In this document: in pieces, positions 35,301 through 47,400 of the stretch
Layout: every line of letters begins with the position of its first letter
Numbering within the stretch: the stretch's first letter is position 1
NCBI GenBank assembly: GCA_964019055.1
Contig: OZ025223.1
Location: 496,001 to 560,000 of the forward strand
Length of the DNA stretch: 64,000 bases
Direction of reading: 5' to 3'
Source of the DNA: Anthopleura xanthogrammica
Lineage: Eukaryota; Cnidaria; Anthozoa; Actiniaria; Actiniidae
Notes under the pieces: model-generated
The model's database searches: none
What the model was told of the DNA's origin: nothing
Seen by the model: only the letters and a program-made list of their open reading frames with translations
Translations under genes and position numbers: made by a program

Positions 35301-38300
35301 GCTCCATCTGTGCGAGACTTCAGCATGGACTCAACCCTAGCAACCATAAGGTGCCAATGTATGCCTTTAGTCAGGTTACTATGGCAACAACATTCATCCG
35401 CTCAGCAGTTCAAACATGCCGTAGATCTTGTCATTGAAAGATCCTCGTTATTTGATTGGCAGCTAAGACATAAGTTCTTGGTGTCAGTTCTTGAGCAGCT
35501 GAAAGCAGATCCTAGTAAAGGGGGCGAAATGGCTCAGTTGGTTGCCATGGTGATCAGTGTCATACAGGGACTCTTTGGTAGCAGTCTTATGAAGGGAGTT
35601 GAAGAGAAATATCAGATACTGGCTGTTGAAGATACTGGTAAGTTTTTTGTACAAAGTCCTAGAAGAATGAGCACATACACTTACATAACCTAAATTATGG
35701 TTCCTTCTTGTGTAGAGGACGCAGTCTACATAATTCAATAGCCACAACAAAAGACTCTAAGTTATACAATATACAAGGAAGCTAACAAAAAATACAATAG
35801 GTTGTTATTGAATTACGTTCACATTTTCCTCCATATCCATACAAGAAAGTCGTTTCCTAAGATTTTTTTCAGCGAAAAACCCTTGAAAAGAGTTGAACAG
35901 TGTCCTAGAACGATACAAGAGGGTCGTTTTTTTGCTCTGGCCAAAAACCATGGAAATAAATATCAAATGAACCTCATCCAATAATTGTTTATTATTTATT
36001 TCCAGAGAGAGAGCTTTTGTCTCATCAACCATTCGATCTGCGTCTGTCTGGTCAGTTGTGTCATCAACTAGGTTCATTCAACACCCTACAGCAGAACCCA
36101 ACAGAGAATCCTCTATGGAGTCTTGTTAACAGGTGACAAATTGTGATCTTGTTTTGTCAACTCGATGCTATATCGTGGCTAATGGCATTAACACTGTAGC
36201 CCATATACTACCTTTGGATACCCAATCTACTCCATTTTACTGTCTTTTGCTATATTACCTGTGTTTACTATCATAACCTAAAGGCAGTTTTTCTAGCTTG
36301 TAAATAACTTGTTCCCCATGGTGCCTGACGTGTGATTTATGTGACTTTTATTTGTTTTGGCTCTCAGAAACCTGATGTACTGCAAACAAATTTCTTCATC
36401 TCATTACCGTAACCGTGTCGTATGCCTTGACACAATTGTTGTCTTTTATTTCCAGACTCCATCTTTTTGCAACAAGATTGAAGCAAGTTATTTTCGAAAG
36501 AGCGCAAGAAAATTCTTCGCCAAGCAAGAATTTAGTCAAGCTGTCACGTGATCTCCATGCAGGTTTGGATAGGCCATTACATTTGACCAATCATTGCTCA
36601 GTTAATCACGTGACTTTTCTTTTGTAGGTCTCGTTTCCATGGAGATGTTACCTCATCCATCAGTTGCGCATTTGATGCCTTTGTTCAAGTATTTTAATGA
36701 TTTTGTTGATCGTATAATCACGACTGATTGTTCTTTGGATGATCAAGAATATATAGAGGTAAAGAACGTTAACTGTGCTCCGATAGGTTTCCGATCTTAT
36801 GTCGATAAGCTTCCGACAACTCTCCGACATGTCGACTCATTCGTTAAAATTAAGATGATTTTATGACATGTTTTGTTCTTATTTTACTCGTAGCTTTTAG
36901 TTGTTTTACTGTAGTTGCCTTTCCTTCTTTCCTCCTTCCTTCCTTCCTTTCTTCCCTGACCTTAAAACCTGTCTTTCCTTCTTGACCTTAAGACCTATAA
37001 TTCTAATCGACACTTGTCTTCACAGGCTGTCGAGTCTCTCCAGTGGAGCAGTCGTTTGTTCAGCATCTGTACATCATCATCGGCCAAATCGTTTTCCCTT
37101 CCCCTTCTCTCTCTTCACTGGCAGTGGTTCGTAGAGAAGACCCTCAGAATCTTCCCACAACTTGTTGGAAAGAATATCAGGTTAGTAACTACACAATTCC
37201 TTCCTTATTTATCCCATTAACAAGTTCAGTATTTTACGTTTTGCTGACTGCAGCCATATTGGATGACAAGCGCTCTGTATGTCTGTCATCCAACATGGCG
37301 GCCGTTGTGAATTAACGCCTATAATTTGCATAATATTTTCTTACACCGGTAACGAGTTCGTTCATTCGTGTTCCTATTTAGTGAGTGTCCAAGTGACTTG
37401 ATGACAGTTGTCAAACAGCTGAGTCAGTATCTTGGGACAGACACACAGCTCGCCAAAACCCACCTCAAAATAACCAGTGAATATGGACACCCACTTCCAT
37501 TCAAGTCGGAGCCTGTCTATCAAAAATGGGTAAGTAAGCCCACGTTCTATGTGGTCAGTGGCAGGAGCATGCGCCGTGTGAACTAAAATTTTCTGATTTG
37601 TACTCTTCTTTAGGAAAAACTAGTTGAACTCTGTCACATGATAGAGTTGTCATGGCGACAGGAAATGACGTCACAAGAAGAAATCTGCCTCACCAACCAA
37701 GTGATGCTGATGACAAGCGAAGGGGAGACCGTCAGAGATATGATGTCCAAAGCAATGGTCCTCGTTCTTAACGAGAAGAGCGCGACGCACGATGGAATTT
37801 TGACTGAATCAGGTAAGACGTGACCTCCGGATGATGCTCATTTTCTTTTAAATTGATTGGTTCAGAAAGAGGCTGTGCGTTGCCAAATCTGTGTATTGTG
37901 TGACATACCTGCATTGCATGACAAGGATAATGTGTCACGCAAACTCCCAAATAGAGCATCAACGTTTTGATGTATTTTGTAGGAGAAGTTGAAGAACTGG
38001 TAAAAAAAATATCCTCAATTGCAACCAGTTCTGGTTTAATACGTACCCCCCTCGTGGATGATATTGACCTACACACTGATGACGACGATGAAGTAGATAT
38101 CAAAGTATCGAGTGATAACGCGATGAAGATGGCGTTGTTTCCATTATTTGATGACGTCGGCTCCTCTCAGGAACTGTTTGTTGTGACAGAGTTAGAAAGA
38201 CTTATTGTGCAGTCAAAGGTTTCTAGGTAAGTGTAGGACATTGAAAATTGGAATAAAATGTTGGAAGTGTGCATTGACGTCATAGCCGCCATTTTGGTAA

Positions 38301-41300
38301 CTGTGTTTTTATTGTCTTGTAGTTTCCATGGTAACGTCAATCAAGAGATGTACAACACCGTTGACGCATTAATTAGGTTTCTGTTACGTCATTCTACCCA
38401 ATCTTGTCACACCCTGGCCATGTATCGTGTATTACAAGGAGCTTTACTTCAGGTAGGTCGTTGATAGTTGGTAGTTGGATAGCTGGCCTGTGTGGTGTTG
38501 TGTTGTGTTGTGCTGTCCTATACTACGTTGTGCCATGCTGTGTTGTGCTTGACTGTACTGTTATTTGGTTTGTTCTTCAGGACAAAGAAGGACTGTTCGC
38601 CACGATGAAGCATCTTGATTCAGAACTGATGCAGTCTGTGATGAGACAAAGAACCAAGCCATGGGTATCAATGAACATCGCTAAATGGGCAGTAGCATCA
38701 TCTAGACAAACAGAAGTGAGTAGACACGTGACACTAGGGCGTTATATCACGTGATAGACCACGTGATATAATTACATCCAATAGTATCAAGGAACGTCAT
38801 TAACTGGTCTATGCTATATTGTTAAATAAACCGCTGACCTTATATACGTGACATCCAAGGAAACAGAAATGTCGTGACCTTATCTGAATTCCAAAAGAAA
38901 TGTCTAAAGATAGTGATTTTGAATCCACAGTCTGAAGATACCGGTGGAAACATTGATTCTTACATGTTCAATATTCTCAACAATCCATTACCCGCTAAAA
39001 TGAAGGAGGATAGTCTTGATGACCCGCTCTCATCGGTTGCCATTGGTAACCACAAAGAGAAATCAGACCAGCTGCAGGTTCTTGTACGTCATTTGTGGAG
39101 TAATGCCGATCACGTGACAAATCAAGCCAATCATGAAAGGTCAGTATTTCTGATCACGTGATGACGCGAAAGTATTTTCTTTTCTTATTTTTTCGTTATT
39201 TTCCAGAATAAATGATGTAAACCTGTTTGCATCAAAGTTTTCTCAAGTTCTCCTCTCATTGGCTATTCTATTGGATGGGAATGACGTCACGGAGGTTACA
39301 CAGGTTGCTATGGCAATCACCCAAACAGAGCCTTGTAAAGTAGGGGGACGTCTGAAGGAGTTGGTAAATGAAATGTTCACTTGGTACGAACAGAAGACAG
39401 GAACAAAAGAAAATGTGGATGTGATGAAGAATCTGATGTTTGAGTCATTCAACCATTTTGAAGTTTGTGTTGGTGACTTGAAGACAAAAGGTAATTGGGA
39501 CAAATGAGGTCCTAGCTGCTTTGAATTGGTCATTTGTAATAATTAATCTCAAGACGACAAAATGATAATGGATGGCATCCACATTGGATGATGTAACATA
39601 TGCAGGCACTCATCTAGGGTATGACATTGCCGCCATGTTGAATGATGTAAGAAAAAAATATTTTGGTTTATCGAACATAGAGGCTATGGCGATAAGTGCC
39701 ATAGATAAACACCTTTCACGTGACTTCAAAGCAGCTCAAATTGGAGGACAAAACAAAAGAATTTCAATCTCCTGAGAATTGGGATCTATTGTTTTGCCCT
39801 CCAAATTGAGCTGCATTCCGACGTGCTGCAAGGGGTCTATAGTATGCTTAGCTAAAAAAAATCGTTTTTTCCTTAAGGTGAAGATGTTGCTGAAGAAGAA
39901 AGTTTCTCTGTTCATAATGGTTGTATGTGGGTTACCTTAGGATTGCTACAAACCTTCATATTGTCACCCGTCGGTCCTGTTGACCCTGTGGAGGAGAATG
40001 CTATTGAACTGCAGTACGTCCGGGACGAGGTAAGAATAAATTTTGTCTGCCGTACAACCAGCCAAAAGACCTCTTTAACTGGGCGTAATGTTTTCCCATT
40101 TCAAACCACGTGTCATTCCCTAGAACATAATTTCTTTGTTTAACGGCTGCACATGAGAAGACACATGAATATGGATACAACTCAAACAAAGAATCCTATA
40201 CTCAAGAGAATGACACGTGCATGGTCTGAAAAAGGGAAAATATTACACCCAAGGTGAAGAGGTTACTGCATAGTGACCCACGAATACTGCCAGTGATGAG
40301 AGAGTATTGACCAAAAGGTGGATATTGGATATTTTCCAGATATCACACATCAGGAATGAACTTCACGTCCGTTTTTATGCTGAAGAACTTTGGACTGGTG
40401 CAAGAATAAGCCAAGATGAGATTGAGAAGGAACTGGATGGTGGAAGAGATCCGAGGACGATGAACCTGACGTCGAACCCTTTGAGGGTGAGGCAAATGAT
40501 GTGTAAGCTAGTCAAGGCTAAAGAACGGGAGATATACTTGATGAGAAACACGGCTGTAAGACCCAAACCGTCACAGGTATGTAGTCATCACCATCACCAT
40601 CATCATCTGTCAACAATGTCAATATTATCATTGACCATCAGCCATAACAGGCTTTGCAAAATCTTTGTTCTTGGCCTACGATTCTACTAACTTTTCCTTT
40701 TTATTATCGTGTTTGTTTTCTTAGTTTGGTTCAATATTGAGTAGCATCAAGCACTACAGTTCAACCATTGGCAACCAACAAGCTGTCCTTGGAATGCTAG
40801 CAGAACTCCAGCAAGCATCCACAAGTTTAAGTCGGTATTCACAAAACCAAGAAAACGTTCAACCACTTGATGTTAACAGCATTCAAAACCTGCTGCAACG
40901 TGTGGGATCTTGGACGAATTCACAGGAGAGGTTCATATCACAGATGAAGAAGGATTACCCATTGTACAGTGACGTCACAGGTCCATTCCTCTCATCAGCT
41001 GCCCAGGTATTAGCCAATCACATTCCTGTATATTATGTGGTTTATATGGTGCTTCTGTAATCTAAAGAATATTTTTGTTTGTAGATTTTATTTGGGATGA
41101 CCAAAATTAGTACTTGGCTGCAGAACTCAATGCAGAGGAACTTATTCCTTAGAAACTGCTCAGTCCTGGAACGAAAGGAGGTAAATCTCTCAATTAAGTT
41201 TTTTTTAAGAAGCTTTAAGCTTTCTCTCATGTTCATATTTTGTTTGTTTTTCCAAGGTTCTTCTGCCAGAGAGTCTCATTCACGTGTTATGTGTCCATGG

Positions 41301-41446
41301 AGTATTCGTGGATCAAAGTTCTCTGCATCTGGCGAGAGTCTTGACCTCTAGTCCAACTTGGGAATGTGTACAAGGTGTGAGAAATGGCGACCGTTATCAT
41401 TCTTGAAAAAAAATTATGAATTTTCTGCTGTTGCTGCTGCCGTTGT

Positions 41447-41484
<38 letters not shown>

Positions 41485-44400
41485 CTGCTGTTGTTGTTGC
41501 TGTTGTTGTTGCTGCTGCTGTAGTTGTTGCTGCTGTTGTTGTTGCTGTTGTTGCTGCTGCTATTGCTGCTGTTGCTGTTGTTGTTGCTGCTGTTGTTGCT
41601 GCTGCTATTGCTGCTGTTGCTGTTGTTGTTGCTCTAGTGGTACACTGACCCTGAAGTAGTTTCAGACCTAAAGTGTTGTTTCTTTTGTCTTCTCAGGTTT
41701 AAAGACCAGTTTGTCACTACAAAACCAAGAAAGCAGCCTACATACACAACTAACATCGAGGTAAAAGCGACACGTTGCCTCAAGACATTATATATGTTTA
41801 GTAAATCACACTTCTGTTTCATCTTCGTCGTATTTAGAGTTCTGTGGACAAGTCTTCTTCAAGTTCGTAACCACACCTCTCATCAAGGCTACTTGAATGG
41901 ACAAACCATCGATGTGTTGCTAGAAATACTAAACCGCTACACCCAGCAATGGACGCTTGCTAAAGAAGAAGAACAGCGAAGAGAACAAGAGGAAGGAAAC
42001 CTCTTCAAGTATAAAACAACATCCCACATGGATGAGCCAGACGAAGAGAAACAAATACAAATATCGTTATGTCAAACGTTTCCAACCTTTGACAGCGAGT
42101 TTAGTGAGCTAATGCCGTCCAATAGTTTGGAAGAAGTGACGAAAAAACTTGATGACGTCAGCACTAGCGATGCTAAATCTTCTGAAGTCGAGATGTTCAT
42201 GAAATCCGTCGATACGTCACGAATATGTAAAATACACGAACTATTTTTCTGTGACGTCACTTCCTGTCAATCCTGGATGCTGATTGGTCACCCAAATGCT
42301 AATGAATTATTGCGTTGCCATGGTGGTCTTGAATTGATGCAGAGTTGTTACCAGACTGCCGCGGTTGTGAGTAAAATGAACGAGACAAGTGGATGCTATG
42401 GTAGCATCAGAGACTGTGTATGGGAATCGCACCTTGTGCAGGGCAAAGCTATGTTAGAACGACTAACCACGACTGATGAACCTTCGCTGGAATCATCTGT
42501 GGAAAAACAGTAAGAGAATTTTCTTCTCTTTCCATTTCTCATTTTTTTCAATTTTCATTCTCATTTTTCAATCTCTTCTTTATTTTATTGAAGTGGTAAA
42601 CACTACGACATCTATCATGATATCAACATACCGGAAGTCGTTCAAGTACTTCCTGTCATGACGTCATTTACTAAACGCTTGAACGAATTGCTTGCTGAGT
42701 GGCCTGGCAATCCTTTACTTACCCAGGTAACCATGACTACCAACCTTGATGTACAAACGATAACTTTAATTGAAATCTTTTGTATAGTATAGTTATTTAG
42801 TGGGTTAGTGTGGTGGGGTAAGAAAGGGGAATAAAGAATACAGAAAGATGAAAGGATATGGATTGATATGTCACTTGACAACTCTTATTATTTTTCCAGC
42901 TCCAGTCGTTCATCGATAAGATTCTGTCACTTCCCGTCACTAGTTCAGTCATGAAAGTTTTGGCTGGGGTGGAGTTGCTCCTGAAGAATGCACAGGTATG
43001 AGATATAACATTACAGTATTGTATCGTACTTCTGTTTTGTGTGCTGTGCTGTGCTGTGCTGTGCTGTGCTGTGCTGTGCTGTGCTGTGCTGTGCTGTGCT
43101 GTGCTGTGCTGTGCTGTGCTGTGCTGTGCTGTGCTGTGCTGTGCTGTGCTGTGCTGTGCTGTGCTGTGCTGTGCTGTGCTGTGCTGTGCTGTGCTGTGCT
43201 GTGCTGTGCTGTGCTGTGCTGTGCTGTGCTGTGCTGTGCTGTGCTGTGATTAGTACTGTATTAATGAGTAACAATTCTCTTGTCTATGCCTCAGGATTGG
43301 GAGAACAACGCAAGCAGACATGTCAGCATCAAGGAACATCTTGACAGCATCATTCAACTCATCATTCGATGGAGAAAGTTGGAGCTTAGGTAACAACATT
43401 TATTTGAGCAAGACTTGCAATATACTCTATTATACTCCTCTGCTTACCTCTATCCTCTCCTCTCCTTTCCTCTCCTCTCCTTTCCTCTCCTCTCCTTTCC
43501 TCTCTTCTCCCTCCTCTGCTCTCCCTATCCCTCCCCTCCCTTTCTTCCTCCATAACATGACAATGTTTCTTGATATCTCTAGGTGCTGGTCATCCCTACT
43601 AGACGTTGCTACAGACAAAGCATCCAGTAAGGCCAGTCAGTGGTGGTTCTACATATACAGCCTTGTGCAGCAAGTATTCAACGATGATAACACTAGCCAG
43701 TCACCTGGTATGTACCGCACTTGTTAGCCATAATATTGGAGGGGATTACAAACTATCCTTACACTTCAATGCTGTGGGCAGCATTAAAGAACTTCCTCGG
43801 AAAAAACATTCCCGCCAATTTTCTAAGATATTTTGGGGGGAGGAGAGAATCGTAAGCGTATTTTGCTGAAAACGATAAGCAACTACAATCTCTATGCACG
43901 ATTTTATCCTCTTTTCATTTACTTCCATTTTTTTCATTCCGCTCTTTATTTTTCTATTGTAGTTGAGGTTTCTGATCTCATCGATCCTCTTCAACGCTTC
44001 ATTGAGTCATCATCACTGGGCGAATTCTCAGCTCGATTAAGGATGCTCTACGCCTTCTGTCAACAATGTGTTACCATGGAGATTACCATGGCAACGTGTA
44101 GCCAAGGAGATGCGCAAACCAAAGTATCGGATATACTGTTGAATATTTACTCGTATTATAATCAGTTCTCTGGAGCTGTGAAGAGGAGAATCGAGGGGGC
44201 GAGGGAACCCATCGAGAAAGAACTCAAGGTGAGTTGAGAACTAGTCTAAGCCTAGTTTAGTTACTTTTCTTATTCTTTTATAAGTTTGTTAGGTCCCTCA
44301 CCGGGTTCTCCGGTCTTCCTTCCTCCGCAAAGCCTAACAAGCTCAATTCCAATTCGATCTGTGAGTTAGCCATGCCATGACTTAGATCAGCCCAGAGGAT

Positions 44401-47400
44401 GTTTCAGGGGTCAGTCTATGAGTTAGCCATACCCTGACTTAGATCAGCCCAGAGGTTGTTTCAGGGTTCTATCTGTGAGTTAGCCATACCCTGACTTAGA
44501 TCAGCCCAGAGGTTGTTTCAGGGTTCTATCTGTGAGTTAGCCATACCCTGACTTAGATCAGCCCAGAGGTTGTTTCAGGGTTCTATCTGTGAGTTAGCCA
44601 TACCCTGACTTAGATCAGCCCAGAGGTTGTTTCAGGGTTCAATCTGTGAGTTAGCCATGCCCTGACTTAGATCAGCCCAGAGGTTGTTTCAGGTTTAGAT
44701 CTGTGAGTTAGCCATGCCCTGACTTAGATCAGCCCAGAGGCTGTTTCAGGTTTAGATCTGTGAGTCATCCGTCCTGACTTAGATCAGCCCAGAGATAATA
44801 TAAAGTTATGTCCTAAGAATTTGTTGTTGTTCAAATCTTCCCAGGGATACGTCAAGATAGCTAAGTGGAATGATGCGAATTTCTGGGCGATGAAACAAGC
44901 TGCAGAAAAGTCGCATCGAACCCTTCATAAGTTTGTCAGAAGATATGAGGTGAGGGATATGTTATTACATTAAAAAAAATTGTTGTTTAAAGTGGCTTAA
45001 AGACCCAGCGATAACGAACACCTTTCGCATGGAATTGTGGGATACTGTGAGGATCCCAAGATGGCGGGAACTCCTTTTTGTGTTTCTATTGTCTGTTCCA
45101 CAGAATGGGAGAATGTTGGGCTTCCTGTGATCTAACCAGGTGCTTATTGTTTATCTCTAATGATATCCTTACCTTTTAAGGCGGCGCTGAGCGAACCTGT
45201 TCGTCAGTTGCTAATGGATACCAAAACCATTCTTGGTTCTCTGGAAGGTGACGCTACTGATGCACCACGTGACGGAAAGCTTGAACCTCATTGGTTCATC
45301 TTGCCTGACAATTTACAGGTACGAGTGAATTATTTTCCTTCTTAAAATTTGAAACATTTAAGGAAGAATTTATAAACTCTTTACTATTTTTTCTGCTAAA
45401 TTTGAATATGTTTTCTCTTCCTAGATTTCTCAACAAACCGCTGACCAGACCACGAGTCAGACATCTGCATTATCCAATCAGATCGAGAGATTACCAAAGC
45501 TTCTCCCAAAAATGAGAAAACTTTGTCTCAGAATACTTACCAAGCAAAAATATCCCCAACTTGTGGCGACACTAGATGACTTTACAGGTAGAGTTGTAGT
45601 TTTTCTCCTGTACGTTATCTTTATGACCAAAATCAACGCAGACACCTGACAAAATTATCTGCGCATGCGTGCGTTTCAGCACGTTTTCCATTACCTGTCG
45701 TTAAGTTTTGACATTTTGTGAAGTTCATTTGTTAGACAATTTTGAAAGTCAAATATATTTTTTACTACAACACGAAGACGTTTTTGTCTAATTTGCATAC
45801 AGAATGGAGCATGCGCAGACAGTTTTCCACTCGTTTTCTTATCACGTGGTTTTGACCATAATCCCTTGAGCACTATCTAAACGTATTGGTTTCGAAACAT
45901 TGTTATATTTCAGGCGAGATCATTACTACAGTTCATGAACTTCAGTCTCTGGATGTTTCATCGCAGGTAGGTATTACTTTAACTCCACCTCAGAAGAGGT
46001 CGAATAGACTCTGATATATTATCTATTTTTCTTCTTCTTCAAGCCTAAAGAGAAACGCTCAGGAATGAGAAAGCACATTCATCTTAGAAAGCGTACTTCA
46101 TTGGCGGAGCTGTTCAAAGCGCTGTCATCTATAGGTGGGTGGATAGCAGAAAATAGCGATAAAGAAGAGAAGGCGATATAGACCTTTTCTGAGATAGCGA
46201 ACATGTGCATTCTAGTCTAGCTTGGGTTCAGGCAGCTATTCTTTCCATATACCAAATAAAATGTTTGTAACAGTTTTTTGGTTCATTTTCCCAGGTCTGT
46301 CATACAGGAAGGGTTTACAGGCATTGAACCAATCGTCCATACAAGATTCTTCCATGTTGCTTCCGGCTCTCGACGAGAAAGTGATTTGCCAAATTCAAGA
46401 TGGAATGCCAAGGTTTGTTTATCGTTACTATGGCACCCAGTTATGTTACTATGGCAACATTTCTGTTACCATGGCAACATTTTTGTTACTATGGCAAACA
46501 ATTGATATCTTCCACATATTAAACCAATGTGAAATTTCATTATCGTTGCATATTCTTTCTATTTATAGTGCATTAGTCAAGGCAGTTGGTTACCTAGGCA
46601 ACAGGTGTCAACATTATTACTACAGATGTGTGGCGCGCATGTCAGCCCTGAATGTTCACATGGCGGCGCCATCCAAGGTAGGTGCCACTGAAATGGCTTT
46701 CTCTCTGAGCCAACCAAAAGGCACGGAGACACATGCCAGCCAATCAAAATAATCCTCACACGTTTGTGCGCACACTTAGTAAATATTTCAAATAACTGTT
46801 TTTAGAGTTTGGGCTACCTGTGCCCCACATCTTCCAGGCGTGGAATGGTTTCTTTAGCCATTGATGAGCCAAAAAAAATAACATCCCAACATTTATTAAC
46901 CAACTATGTATATTTCCCTTTCCCCAAGGAATTAACGTTGGGTGATATCGAGCGAACCAAGGGATACACACATCACTTGTTACGTGTTGTACAACATCAG
47001 CGAAGGTCTATAGCAACAGTCACGCATTGTATGTCGTTACTAAGGTGAGTGCGTGGTTATATGCTTGTGTAACGCAAGTTAAAATGCTAAAAACGAATTC
47101 TCGATTTAGCAAATTTCTTGTGTCCTCTTACTTATTATTATTATTTTCTCGACAGGCTTGCTTCAAAGTCTCTTGCAGATGTAGCAGAAACCGAGGCACA
47201 GTTGACGATCTTACCACCACAGGATGAGATACCACAACGAATGGTCAGGAAAACATATTTTAAAATTTAAATTTCTAGTGTTCTAGTGTTCTTTGCAAAG
47301 TGTACCGTGACTGTGCCATGCGCCACAATTTTTTTTTCATTTTTCCGTTTCTCTACTTCCCATGTTCATACTTGGTTTCTTGTAATGCTTGTCTCTCCAG

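Larger units (their letters stand above)
31531..35637 (+). other. MDN1: MDN1 exons 31-40: AAA6 module
   Basis: Exons 31531-31671, 32043-32171, 32329-32506, 32717-32848, 32952-33102, 33474-33590, 33867-33951, 34240-34363, 34994-35130, 35217-35637. It shows the P-loop VGPRSCGKTSLVQLLAELTG, MNSAMDTTELLGGFEQ, the degenerate Walker B HWLLIDNVNFCSPSVLDRLN (Asn for the catalytic Glu, as in other midasins) and ISRAMRNRGVEIYMSGE. AAA6 therefore probably binds but does not hydrolyse ATP. Confidence 0.92.

Noticed and set aside
42509..42515. Apparent in-frame stop after MDN1 exon 59 (CAG TAA)
   Set aside because: The donor is one base earlier (ACA|gtaaga), and joining to exon 60 restores a conserved frame; not a truncation.
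43011..43344. Long Cys-Ala-Val-Leu repeat proteins in several frames
   Set aside because: Artefact of the (GTGCT)41 microsatellite; all frames stay open because the unit is 5 bp without a stop.
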